This document shows, piece by piece, positions 1 to 8,087 of a stretch of DNA of 38,402 nt. Origin of the DNA: Candidatus Baldrarchaeota archaeon (GTDB lineage: Archaea > Asgardarchaeota > Baldrarchaeia > Baldrarchaeales > DXJG01). The notes under the pieces were generated by a model. That model was not told the DNA's origin, did no database searches, and saw nothing but the letters and a program-made list of their open reading frames with translations. Where the stretch lies: the NCBI GenBank assembly GCA_030587435.1, contig JAUQZC010000017.1:1-38402 (forward strand). Reading direction: 5' to 3'. The translations under genes were made by a program, and so were the position numbers. Position 1 is the first letter of the stretch. Every line of letters begins with the position of its first letter.

Positions 1-309
1 GTATTAACTAATAATCCAAGATACGCAGATATCATGGTCGTAACGGGTATAGTTCCTAAAGCAATGGTACCCGTAATTAAGAGAATATACAATCAAATGA
101 CAGAACCAAAAGGAGTTGTTGCTGTGGGTGCTTGCGCAACAACTGGAGGAGTTTTTCTAAGAGATGATGATAATCCTACCTACACTTTTGGCGGTCCTGT
201 GGACAAAATAATACCCGTAGATGTATATGTTCCCGGTTGTCCACCTAAACCTGAGGCAATTATTGTGGGTATTGCTCAATGTATACAAAAAGCTTTAGCA
301 AAAGATTAG
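1..309 (+). CDS. [NiFe]-hydrogenase small subunit / NuoB-like protein (5' partial)
   Basis: The reading frame is open from the first base, so the N-terminus lies outside the window. The visible 102 residues are the C-terminal part of a NuoB/EchC-type 20 kDa subunit, which carries the proximal [4Fe-4S] cluster that passes electrons to or from the large subunit. Family signatures seen are an ADIMVVTG-like stretch, the GACATTGG segment with a cluster cysteine, and VPGCPPKPEAI with the last cluster cysteine. It is followed after 12 bases by a polyferredoxin behind a GGAGG ribosome site, and the matching large subunit is at 1965, so it belongs to the same complex. The large subunit has both nickel-binding CxxC pairs, so this is a group 4-type hydrogenase rather than a nickel-free complex I module. 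Membrane subunits, if present, would lie upstream. Confidence 0.88.
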   Translation, partial: VLTNNPRYADIMVVTGIVPKAMVPVIKRIYNQMTEPKGVVAVGACATTGGVFLRDDDNPTYTFGGPVDKIIPVDVYVPGCPPKPEAIIVGIAQCIQKALAKD

Positions 310-321
310 GAGGAAAACAAA

Positions 322-840
322 ATGAGTGTTTTAAAGCTTATTAAGGAAAAAGGTCCCTATGTAATTGTTCATAATAGAAATAAGTGTTCTGGGTGTACTG
401 TTTGCATGATAGTTTGCTCTTTTCACCATTTTGGTGTTTTGAGCTACGATAAATCCCATAACCAAGTTGTGGAGGATCCTGATAACCCTGGAGTTTTTGA
501 GTCCATTAGATGTTCCCATTGCGAAGAACCTGCTTGCGCAGCTGCATGTCCGGTAGACGCAATAACAAAGGACGAGGAAACCGGTTGGGTGTTTATTGAT
601 AGTCTTAAATGCATTGGATGCCGATCTTGCAATTACGCTTGTCCGTTATCCAATCCACATTTTGACTTTGAAACTAAGGTTTCATGGAAATGTGATCTCT
701 GCTACGATAAAGAAACTGGCACCATAGACCCGAAATGTGTAAAGTATTGTACTACTGGAGCGTTGCAGCTTGTTACGAGGGAGGAAGCAAGAAAAATGTT
801 AAAAGAATTGTATGGGGTGGAGGTTATTGGAGGAAAATAG
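322..840 (+). CDS. Four-cluster [4Fe-4S] ferredoxin, HycB/CooF-like electron-transfer subunit
   Basis: This 172-residue protein has 16 cysteines arranged as four [4Fe-4S] motifs: C22/C25/C28/C32, C64/C67/C72/C76, C97/C100/C103/C107 and C124/C127/C139/C143. The unequal spacing of the second and fourth sets is typical of the HycB/CooF/DmsB family, which wires catalytic subunits to one another. No signal peptide or membrane segment is seen, so it should act on the cytoplasmic side. The start is set by a GGAGG box about 6 bases upstream. Its place between the hydrogenase small subunit and an HdrB-like protein suggests it carries electrons between the hydrogenase and the HdrB site. The partner assignment is inferred from gene order; the cluster content is read directly. 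Confidence 0.9.
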   Translation: MSVLKLIKEKGPYVIVHNRNKCSGCTVCMIVCSFHHFGVLSYDKSHNQVVEDPDNPGVFESIRCSHCEEPACAAACPVDAITKDEETGWVFIDSLKCIGCRSCNYACPLSNPHFDFETKVSWKCDLCYDKETGTIDPKCVKYCTTGALQLVTREEARKMLKELYGVEVIGGK

Positions 841-1078
841 AGATCTCTATCCTTTACGTAAGTCTTTAAGAAAATTTCCTGAAACCTATGCTGGAGCCAT
901 TAGAGCGCTTTTAACTAGCGGTCATTTACCGCAGTTTTCAGATTTCACTGCTGATGAACGAGAGGAAGTAGGATTAGAATCTGTTCCGCCCACAGCTTGG
1001 AAATTTAAGGAAGCTGTGAAGGAACTTGAAAAAATATCCAAGTTAATTGGTTTAGAGAAAAAGAAAAAACTAGTTTGA
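812..1078 (+). CDS. Small hypothetical protein of the hydrogenase/HdrB operon
   Basis: This small protein overlaps the end of the ferredoxin gene in another frame and ends 14 bases before the HdrB-like gene. I do not recognise the family. It has no cysteines, so it is not an iron-sulfur subunit. The sequence looks helical with a charged, Lys-rich C-terminus (EKKKKLV). The start is uncertain: ATG at 812 has no clear ribosome site, whereas TTG at 827 follows GGAGG at 819-823 with very short spacing. Its position suggests a small structural or adaptor subunit of the complex, but nothing in the sequence proves that. Confidence 0.6.
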   Translation: MGWRLLEENRDLYPLRKSLRKFPETYAGAIRALLTSGHLPQFSDFTADEREEVGLESVPPTAWKFKEAVKELEKISKLIGLEKKKKLV

Positions 1079-1092
1079 GTTGGTGAAAAGGG

Positions 1093-1965
1093 ATGGAAAA
1101 AAGGTTTGCGTTTTTCCTTGGCTGTACCATACCTGCCAGTCAATTTCACGTGGAAGCTGCGACAAGAAAATCATTTGAGAAGTTAGGTGTAGAACTGGTT
1201 GATATGGAAGGAGCAACTTGTTGCTCAGATCCTGAAATTAGTAGACAATTTGACGAGAACTTGTGGGTTCACATCGCAGCCAGAAACATTTCAATAGCAG
1301 AAAAATTGAATGCAAACATTATGACTATTTGTAATGGTTGTTTTGATACGCTTAACAAGGTTAATGAAAGCTTGAAGAATGATAAGGAGCTTAAAGACAA
1401 GGTTAATCGTGATTTGCAGACGATTGGCAGGGAATTTAAAGGTACGGTGGAAGTGCTTCACGCTATAGAAGTTTTACATGATGAAATAGGTTTGGATACT
1501 ATTTCTAAGGCTGTTGTAAAACCTCTTAAGAATTTGAGAGTGGCTTTGCAGCCTGGTTGTAGATTATATCATGATGAAGAGAAAAGGCTTGTTGAGAAGT
1601 TTGAAGCGTTAGTTAAAGCGTTGGGTGCACAGATTATTGAATATCCGTTAATTCGTTTATGTTGCGGTGTTCCCGCGCTGTATGTTGATCCTGAATTTTC
1701 CCTTATGGAGAGAACTAAGAGAAAGTTGGAGAGTATACAGTCGGTAAATGTGGATTGTGTTGTTACTTTCTGTCCTGCGTGTTATGACAGGTTGGAGAAG
1801 GGACAGTTAGATCTTCGAAGTAGAAATATTAACTTTAATATTCCGATTTTAAACTACTTTGAGCTTTTAGCCTTAGCTTTAGGCATAGATCCTGATGATT
1901 TTGGAATGTATTTGCATAGAATACCTGCAGATAATGTGGTTGAGAAAATAGAGGAGGAAGCATAA
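1093..1965 (+). CDS. HdrB-like protein with two complete CCG domains
   Basis: This 290-residue protein has both cysteine-rich CCG domains of heterodisulfide reductase subunit B. The first set is C11, C43-C44 and C80/C83; the second is C156, C190-C191 and C227/C230. In HdrB these sets hold two non-cubane [4Fe-4S] clusters that split the CoM-S-S-CoB disulfide. All ligand positions are present, so the protein should be functional, though the substrate need not be the methanogen heterodisulfide. The length matches HdrB. No HdrA or HdrC gene is in view; it sits inside a hydrogenase operon, 14 bases after a small protein and overlapping the hydrogenase large-subunit start by one base (TAATG). A glycolate-oxidase or LdhE-type CCG protein is less likely from the HdrB-like layout. 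The coupling role is inferred. Confidence 0.82.
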   Translation: MEKRFAFFLGCTIPASQFHVEAATRKSFEKLGVELVDMEGATCCSDPEISRQFDENLWVHIAARNISIAEKLNANIMTICNGCFDTLNKVNESLKNDKELKDKVNRDLQTIGREFKGTVEVLHAIEVLHDEIGLDTISKAVVKPLKNLRVALQPGCRLYHDEEKRLVEKFEALVKALGAQIIEYPLIRLCCGVPALYVDPEFSLMERTKRKLESIQSVNVDCVVTFCPACYDRLEKGQLDLRSRNINFNIPILNYFELLALALGIDPDDFGMYLHRIPADNVVEKIEEEA

Positions 1966-3632
1966 TGCAAAGTCAAAGCGTAACTATGAAAGATGTTGTG
2001 GAAGATGTTAAAAGCTTCTTAGGATCAGCATATATAGGAGATTACATTATCAGAGGAAAAAAACATTTCATACTAATAGATAAGAACATTGTGACCAATC
2101 TTGCAAAATATATGAAAGATAAGTGGGATGCAAGGCTGGTTCATGTAACTGTTAGCGATCTCGGCGTAGATGGATTTGAAGTAGCATATCATTATTCCTT
2201 TGAACACATAGAGCCTAGATATCACATAGTTTTCAAAGCTTTAGTGTCTCGTGAAGACCCTAAAATTGACAGCATAACACCAATTACTTTTGAAGCTTCT
2301 TGGGCAGAAAGGGAAATGGCAGAACTCTTAGGCATCAAATTTGTAGGGCACCCAGATCCTAGGCATCTATTTTTGCCGTATGAATGGCCAGAGGAAGTAG
2401 AATCTGTCGTTAAGAAAGAAAATGAAAAGATTTTAACTTCTATTCCCGTGAAACCATCCAGTTCAGCAGGTTCGATTATACCAATAGGCCCTTATCATCC
2501 CATGCTAGTTGAAAGCATATTCTTTAGATGTAAGGTCGAGGATGAAATCATATTGGACGTTGACATTAAACCTGGGTTAAATCACCGTGGAATTATGCAG
2601 TTAGCCGAGTCAAGAAATTATTGGAGAAACCTCTATCTTGTTGAGAGAGTATGTGGAATTTGTTCAGCTGCTCATCAAGTAGCATACGCCACGACAGTAG
2701 AAAACCTTTTTGAAATGGATATACCTGACAGAGCACGTTTAATTAGAACCTTGATTGCCGAACTTAACAGGCTACATAGTCATCTTCTCATCTTAGGTTT
2801 ATGGTCCGACGTTATGGGATTTCCGACAGGATTTCACCACCTCTGGAGGTTAAGGGAAAACGTCTTGGACATAGTTGAGATGATTTGTGGGAATAGGGTT
2901 AATTATGGAATGGTTTTAATAGGCGGTGTAAGGTGGGACGTTGACGATGAAAAACTTGATAAAGCAGAGAAACTACTTAAGAAGACCATTCCAGAAGGAT
3001 TTGAAATAGCTTCTTCAATAGCTGATCACCCAGTTGCTAAAAAGCGTCTAAGAGATGTAGGAATTGTAACGAGAAAAGATGCCAGAGACTTAGGACTTGT
3101 AGGGCCAACTGCTCGAGGATCGGAGTTCAAAATCGATGTTAGAAAAGACGACCCTTATGCTGCCTATGACATGGACTGGATATCTTGGGACATTGTTACA
3201 TATCCTGGCGGGGACTGTTATGCAAGATTTATGGTTAGAGTCTACGAATTACTACAGGCCTATGAGATATGTCTTCAATGCATTGACGCTTTAAGGAAGG
3301 TTGGTGGGCCAATACAGGCAGAAGTAAGTGAACCTGAACCTGACAAGGAAGGATTTGGAAAAGTGGAAGCGCCTAGAGGGGAACTTTTCTACTATTTGAA
3401 AAGTAGCAAAGAGAATCCACATATTCCAAATACTGTGAGGATTAGAACTCCAAGTTATAGAAACAATGCAGCTCTACCATTCATGCTTAAGGGATATACA
3501 GTTGCGGACATACCATCAATAGTAATGAGTATAGATCCATGTTACGCATGTACAGATAGGGCCATAATCTTAGAAAATGAAAAGACAAGAAAAAAAGAAG
3601 TCGTAACGATCAGAAGCCTTGCAAATAAGTAA
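1965..3632 (+). CDS. Group 4-type [NiFe]-hydrogenase large subunit fused to a NuoC-like domain
   Basis: This 555-residue protein joins an N-terminal NuoC/30 kDa-like domain (about residues 1-160, ending in an EREMAELLGIKF-like motif) to a NuoD/EchE-like catalytic domain. The two nickel-binding pairs are present: C230/C233 in RVCGICSAAH and C526/C529 in DPCYACTDR near the C-terminus. Complex I NuoD lacks these cysteines, so a real [NiFe] site for proton reduction or hydrogen oxidation is expected. No processed C-terminal peptide is obvious beyond the usual short tail of group 4 enzymes. It is the last gene of the operon, coupled to the HdrB-like gene by a TAATG overlap. A decayed second copy of part of its C-terminal half lies at 9142-9315. 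The subgroup cannot be fixed by eye. Confidence 0.9.
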   Translation: MQSQSVTMKDVVEDVKSFLGSAYIGDYIIRGKKHFILIDKNIVTNLAKYMKDKWDARLVHVTVSDLGVDGFEVAYHYSFEHIEPRYHIVFKALVSREDPKIDSITPITFEASWAEREMAELLGIKFVGHPDPRHLFLPYEWPEEVESVVKKENEKILTSIPVKPSSSAGSIIPIGPYHPMLVESIFFRCKVEDEIILDVDIKPGLNHRGIMQLAESRNYWRNLYLVERVCGICSAAHQVAYATTVENLFEMDIPDRARLIRTLIAELNRLHSHLLILGLWSDVMGFPTGFHHLWRLRENVLDIVEMICGNRVNYGMVLIGGVRWDVDDEKLDKAEKLLKKTIPEGFEIASSIADHPVAKKRLRDVGIVTRKDARDLGLVGPTARGSEFKIDVRKDDPYAAYDMDWISWDIVTYPGGDCYARFMVRVYELLQAYEICLQCIDALRKVGGPIQAEVSEPEPDKEGFGKVEAPRGELFYYLKSSKENPHIPNTVRIRTPSYRNNAALPFMLKGYTVADIPSIVMSIDPCYACTDRAIILENEKTRKKEVVTIRSLANK

Positions 3633-3943
3633 GCCCTAATAGCTCAAGCTTTAATCTACTTCCCATCTAAATATTGGCATAGCCAAGCATTACTTGTTTA
3701 GCTTCGCTTATTTTTTACGTACCTTTCTAGATTGCTTATGGATGAATATGCTACTGTGATTATCTCGGGGTTAATACAGTCCAGTTCTCGCGGATATAAA
3801 TAATAAACTTGTTGTAGAGAGACGTGTTTTAACTTATTCGTTTTAAAATTTAGATAATTAAGACAGAGAACTGAAAATCACTTTTGTTTTTTGAATCATG
3901 TTTTTTCTAATTATATAATGCATGTGCAAAATTAAGCACTATG
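3633..3943. other. Intergenic region after the hydrogenase operon
   Basis: About 310 bases with no convincing open frame, tRNA or repeat. A T-rich run near 3709-3716 could end transcription of the hydrogenase operon. Its 3' end leads into the promoter of the gene at 4003. Confidence 0.4.
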
Positions 3944-3951
3944 TATAAATA
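3944..3951 (+). promoter_or_regulatory. TATA box for the gene at 4003
   Basis: TATAAATA is a near-consensus archaeal TATA box. A start of transcription about 25 bases downstream would fall near 3970-3975, at the left edge of the inverted repeat at 3967-3990. Confidence 0.6.
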
Positions 3952-3966
3952 GGATAGCAATTTTAT

Positions 3967-3990
3967 ATTTTTGTGCATAAACACAAAAAT
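3967..3990. repeat. Inverted repeat at the promoter/leader of the 4003 gene
   Basis: Arms ATTTTTGTG (3967-3975) and CACAAAAAT (3982-3990) are perfect 9-base complements around a 6-base loop. They sit between the TATA box and the ribosome site GGAAGG (3991-3996). The repeat could be a protein operator or a hairpin at the extreme 5' end of the mRNA. Because the gene downstream looks like a DNA-binding protein, autoregulation is a reasonable guess. Confidence 0.6.
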
Positions 3991-4002
3991 GGAAGGATGA
4001 AC

Positions 4003-4773
4003 ATGCGAAGAAGAGGATATCGAAGGATCATGCAGCCATGGGCATTATGGTGGCAAAGAATAATAAGACAGCCTAGATCCTCATATTATCGCTGGACATA
4101 CTATCCCATATTCCTTTGGAAGAGCAAATCAAGCTTCCAACAAAGAAGACAAAAACCACTAACTATGATAAGAGAAGAACGCAAAATAAAAGAAGAAAAT
4201 CCTACGACTTTGACTAACATTCAAGTTAATACACAGCGCTTATCAAGAGATAACGATAGCATCAGGAGAGATGCGAAGAAGATGGGGTTTTTTGAGAAAA
4301 TATTGCAGCGAAGAACTGCTAATAAACGATTTTATCAGGTATTGGAGCAACGAATATTAGATATTGCACATAAATATGGAAGCATTATTTCAGGGCCGCG
4401 AGTACTTGTGGAAGTAAGGGAAATAGATGGAAGAATAGTAACAGCAGAAGACGTAGAAACAGTCATAAAGAAACTTGTAAAAAAGAAATATTTACATGAA
4501 ATCGACAAACAGCTGTACATTGTTCCAAGCCTGGATCTTACAGTAAGGGAACTGGAACTAATAAAACTATTCTACAAGCGTGGCGGAGTTCTTGCGCCAA
4601 CAGATGCAATGCTTGAGTTACCTAATGTTTTCAGAACGGTGGATGATGTCTTAGAAGTTATTAAGAAACTGCAGAAGAAGGGCATTATTATAAATGGTAG
4701 CTACGAAAGAGGTATGCAGTTTCAGCTACCCGCTGCAGAAATAAAAAGCAAAAATGAAAAAGAAAAATGTTGA
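4003..4773 (+). CDS. Hypothetical protein with C-terminal winged-helix-like domains
   Basis: I do not recognise the family. The ATG at 4003 is chosen because GGAAGG (3991-3996) lies 6 bases upstream; the earlier in-frame start at 3973 falls inside the inverted repeat. The N-terminal 60 residues are unusual, rich in Arg, Trp and Tyr, and look unstructured and basic. A charged linker follows. The last 150 residues (from about KRFYQVLEQRILDIAHKYG) resemble two helical winged-helix-like units, each with alternating charged helices and an ELxLIKLFYKRGG-type segment. No enzyme motif or membrane segment is seen. It stands alone with its own promoter between the hydrogenase operon and the pst genes. 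A nucleic-acid-binding regulator is the best guess and remains unproven. Confidence 0.65.
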   Translation: MRRRGYRRIMQPWALWWQRIIRQPRSSYYRWTYYPIFLWKSKSSFQQRRQKPLTMIREERKIKEENPTTLTNIQVNTQRLSRDNDSIRRDAKKMGFFEKILQRRTANKRFYQVLEQRILDIAHKYGSIISGPRVLVEVREIDGRIVTAEDVETVIKKLVKKKYLHEIDKQLYIVPSLDLTVRELELIKLFYKRGGVLAPTDAMLELPNVFRTVDDVLEVIKKLQKKGIIINGSYERGMQFQLPAAEIKSKNEKEKC

Positions 4774-5108
4774 TTTATCGGAATTTAATTCCTCTTGATG
4801 AAAAGAATTCTCCAAATACAAAATAATGATAAAGTTTCAAAAACGCTAAAGGTAAACCACTATTTCCAACGTTACTTAACCTAACCGTTGAGAATTGTTT
4901 AGGGATAATCATTAGTATAATCCTTTTCATTTTATTTTTAAAATACAGAAAAATGTGTATTAAAATTGCTATTGTTCAGATATTTCGCTTATTTCCTTGC
5001 ATAGAATTTCTGAAATCTTCAAAGGAAAAGAAAAATGCACTAGCAGTTTTTAGATTTTGGGAAGAAGTATTTCGATAAATTCTATTGGAGTCTTAAAAGC
5101 ATTTCTTA
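4774..5108. other. Intergenic region before the transposase-like remnant
   Basis: About 335 bases with stops in all frames. It may hold further decayed sequence of the transposase-like remnant, since that fragment stops abruptly at 5109, but I could not recognise any conserved segment. Confidence 0.35.
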
Positions 5109-5420
5109 TTAAATCTTAACCTTAACCAAAGTAGAATCGTGATTCACAGTTAACCGAATGTTTCTATTCCCATTTTCATGGGATTTCCCAACGCTAAAGA
5201 GAAACTTCTTTCTAAGCCTTAGGTACGGCTGATTCTTCCATAGTTTAGCTTTTTGATAAGCCGAATGACCATAATGTGCATTACTCAAATATTTCGTTAA
5301 TCTTCTCTCTACCTCCTTCCACTCAAGTTCAGAGCGAATTAAATGATGCGCCAGTTTCACAGCATCTCTGAACAGACGCATTGCGTAGAGAGGTTTAGCT
5401 CTCGTAACCAAATCACCCAC
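5109..5420 (-). pseudogene. Truncated TnpB/OrfB-like transposase remnant
   Basis: A 103-residue frame from a GTG start. The frame stays open further upstream to about 5500 without a good start, reading through VDYVAINGKLVVGDLVTRA. The segments YAMRLFRDAVKLAHHLI, NAHYGHSAYQKAKLW and GNRNIRL resemble the N-terminal part of archaeal IS605-family TnpB/OrfB proteins. Full-length members have about 400 residues and a C-terminal RuvC nuclease domain with a zinc finger, all of which is missing here. No terminal repeats or TnpA were found. It lies just downstream of pstB on the same strand. The family call is from remembered pattern only, so other short DNA-associated families are possible. Confidence 0.45.
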
Positions 5421-5503
5421 GACAAGTTTGCCGTTGATCGCAACGTAATCTACTTTTGCCTCCTGTATTTTTCGGTTTAAATTTACGAAAAATAAAAGGG
5501 TTG

Positions 5504-6259
5504 TTATCCGAATTTTCCATTGACGTAATTAAAGGTTAATTCTTTTTCTGGGGTTTTGAAAATTTTTTCGGTTGGTCCGTATTCTATTAACTCGCCGTAA
5601 TAGAAAAACGCGGTATAATTCGAAATTCTCCATGCCTGTTGCAGGTTATGAGTAACAATGACGATAGTATATTCCTTCTTTAGCTCTTTTATAAGTTCTT
5701 CGATTCTAGTTACGGAAATTGGGTCAAGAGCAGATGCTGGTTCATCCATTAACAGAACTTCTGGGTTTACAGCAAGTGCTCGTGCAATTGCAAGTCGCTG
5801 TTGTTGTCCAAGTGAAAGAGCAAATGCAGAGTCGTTCAATCTATCTTTTACTTCATCCCATAAGCCGACTTTCCTTAAACTTTCTTCTACAATAACATTC
5901 AACTCATCTTTGTTATTTACTCCATGAATTCTTGGACCATACGCAACGTTTTCATATATCGACTTTGGCAAAGGTGTTGGCTTTTGAAAAACCATACCAA
6001 CTTTTCTTCTCAACTCTATGACGTCCATTCCCGGATTATAGATACTCTTTCCATCCAGTTTGACCTCCCCTTCAACCCGAGCATTATCCACTAAATCAAT
6101 AAGTCTATTCAATGTTTTAAGGAACGTAGTTTTCCCGCACCCAGAGGGCCCTATAATTGCAGTCACTTTCCTTTCAGGAATTTGAATGTTTACATCTTTT
6201 AATACATGGAGATTTCCGTACCAAACGTTAAGATCAACTGTCTCTACCTTACTTTTCAT
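5504..6259 (-). CDS. pstB: Phosphate ABC transporter ATP-binding protein PstB
   Basis: This is the cytoplasmic ATPase of the high-affinity phosphate importer. It has Walker [11 protein letters not shown]-loop [18 protein letters not shown], the signature [15 protein letters not shown], Walker [14 protein letters not shown] and switch His in IVTHN. The [12 protein letters not shown] segment is typical of PstB. An ATG exists at 6274, but the start at 6259 is preferred: GGAGG lies about 8 bases before it and it falls just after the pstA stop. It is the last gene of pstS-pstC-pstA-pstB; no phoU follows. Confidence 0.95.
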   Translation of the reverse strand: MKSKVETVDLNVWYGNLHVLKDVNIQIPERKVTAIIGPSGCGKTTFLKTLNRLIDLVDNARVEGEVKLDGKSIYNPGMDVIELRRKVGMVFQKPTPLPKSIYENVAYGPRIHGVNNKDELNVIVEESLRKVGLWDEVKDRLNDSAFALSLGQQQRLAIARALAVNPEVLLMDEPASALDPISVTRIEELIKELKKEYTIVIVTHNLQQAWRISNYTAFFYYGELIEYGPTEKIFKTPEKELTFNYVNGKFG

Positions 6260-6261
6260 CG

Positions 6262-7110
6262 TTATCTCCTCCATTTACGTCTATAATGGGCGCGTAAAAC
6301 TATTGCTACCAAGTTAAGTAGAAACACTAGGCTAAGGAGAATGATGGCAGCCGTATAAGCTTTGTTCTGAGATGTACTAGGAGACGTAACTAAAATCACG
6401 AATAAATAATAGGTTAGAGAGATAATAGGGTCAAACGGTGTTCTTGGCAATCCTCTCATCGTTAATGCGCAAGCTGTAAATAGTATGGCTGCTGTTTCTC
6501 CAGCAATTCTCGCTATCCCAAGAATAATGCTGGTTGCAATGCCTGGAGTCGCTGTTGGAAGAACATTGTCCTTTATTGCTTGCCATTTTGTTGCTCCCAA
6601 AGCCATAGCTGTTTCTCTGAATTCTTTAGGTACCATTCTTATTGCTTCTTCTGAACCTCTTACTATGATTGGAAGAGCCATTATGGTTAGTGTAAGCCAC
6701 CCGGACATTAAGGAAATTCCAAATCCAAGTATTTTCACAAAGAAGGTGTAACCAAAAAGACCCGTAACTATTGAGGGTACTCCTGCAAGGTTGTTTATGG
6801 CTTGATCTATTAATCTCACGATTTTGTTGTTTTTGGACGCGTATTCAGAAAGATATATGGCAGCACCTAAACCGATTGGTGCTGCTAAGATTGCAGTGCC
6901 GCTGAATAATAAAAAAGTACCTATAATAGTTTCAAATAGGCCTCCCTTCAACATGCTAGTAAAGACGGTTTTCCAAGAAATGACGTGAATCCCGCCGATT
7001 ATCAATATGCCAACCATGTAAGACAAAATAATCAAAAGCATAAGAAGTTGAATACCAAAAAACGATAATATGATGTTGTCTTTAATTCTACGTCTATTGT
7101 CCGTGTTCAT
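6262..7110 (-). CDS. pstA: Phosphate ABC transporter permease PstA
   Basis: A 282-residue membrane protein with about six transmembrane segments. It has the permease EAA loop ([26 protein letters not shown]) that docks on PstB and the PstA-type [12 protein letters not shown] and [15 protein letters not shown] segments. The start overlaps the pstC stop as ATGA, which shows tight translational coupling. It forms the membrane channel with PstC. Confidence 0.94.
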   Translation of the reverse strand: MNTDNRRRIKDNIILSFFGIQLLMLLIILSYMVGILIIGGIHVISWKTVFTSMLKGGLFETIIGTFLLFSGTAILAAPIGLGAAIYLSEYASKNNKIVRLIDQAINNLAGVPSIVTGLFGYTFFVKILGFGISLMSGWLTLTIMALPIIVRGSEEAIRMVPKEFRETAMALGATKWQAIKDNVLPTATPGIATSIILGIARIAGETAAILFTACALTMRGLPRTPFDPIISLTYYLFVILVTSPSTSQNKAYTAAIILLSLVFLLNLVAIVLRAHYRRKWRR

Positions 7111-8036
7111 ATTTCTATACCTCCACTTGTAGCACTTTTTGATTTTTTAAGAATGGCATCGGCTACAGTGTTCACGATAGATGTTATAATGAACAGTATT
7201 AAGCCCAAAAAGAACAAAGTGTGATAAAGTTCCCCGCCCATCGGGGCTTCACCCATGTACATTGCAATTGCTGCAGTCATGGGGAAAACAGCATCAAAGA
7301 AAAATGGGAATTCAGGCATGCTTCCAGCTGCGCCACAAACCATTAAAACTGCAACAGTTTCCCCAATGGCTCTGCCAAAGGCAAGAATTATTGCAGCTAA
7401 AATACCAGGTTTAGCTGTAGGTAAGATAACATTCTTAATCGTTTGCCATTTTGACGCACCCAGAGCAAAGGATACTTCTCTGTATTCTTTAGGAACAGAT
7501 GAAATTATTTCGCTAGATAGACTCATAATTGTTGGAAGAACCATTATTGCAAGTATAATGGAAGCGGAAAAAGCATTTTTCCCAGAACTTAAACCGAAAA
7601 TTTTAGCTACTATCGGAGTAAGTGTAACTAAGCCGATAAAACCGTAGATCACCGAGGGAATAGCAGCAAACATTTCGATTGCAGACTTAAATACGTCTTT
7701 TAAAGATTCAGATGCTTCCTCCGCTATATAAATTGCAGTACATAATCCCACTGGGATCGATATAACTAGTGCTCCCGCCACAACAATAATAGACCCCATG
7801 ATAAGCGGAAGAATACCATATTTTTCATAAGCTGGAGCCCAAACTTGACTAAACAATATTTTTATCCTTAAATTCTCGTTGAGAAATACGGGAATAGTTT
7901 CCATAAAAATAAACAATGTAATTAACGTAATGAAAACAATTGTAGTACTTGCAGCTGTAAAAAGTAATATTTTAACATTTCTCTCTGCCTTAACCATTTT
8001 TCTGTGGTTAAGTTTAAGTTCCTTTTTCGTCTTCAT
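7107..8036 (-). CDS. pstC: Phosphate ABC transporter permease PstC
   Basis: A 309-residue permease with a cytoplasmic basic N-terminus and about six transmembrane segments. Its EAA loop (REVSFALGASKWQTIKNVILP) and the FAAIPSVIYGFIGL and GRAIGETVAVLMV segments are those of PstC. It pairs with PstA to form the phosphate channel. It begins 51 bases after pstS and overlaps pstA by four bases. The order pstS-C-A-B is the common one. Confidence 0.94.
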   Translation of the reverse strand: MKTKKELKLNHRKMVKAERNVKILLFTAASTTIVFITLITLFIFMETIPVFLNENLRIKILFSQVWAPAYEKYGILPLIMGSIIVVAGALVISIPVGLCTAIYIAEEASESLKDVFKSAIEMFAAIPSVIYGFIGLVTLTPIVAKIFGLSSGKNAFSASIILAIMVLPTIMSLSSEIISSVPKEYREVSFALGASKWQTIKNVILPTAKPGILAAIILAFGRAIGETVAVLMVCGAAGSMPEFPFFFDAVFPMTAAIAMYMGEAPMGGELYHTLFFLGLILFIITSIVNTVADAILKKSKSATSGGIEI

Positions 8037-8087
8037 TGTATATACATCTCCTGGCTAAAAAATGTGGAATAAATAGAGCGCTGTTGT

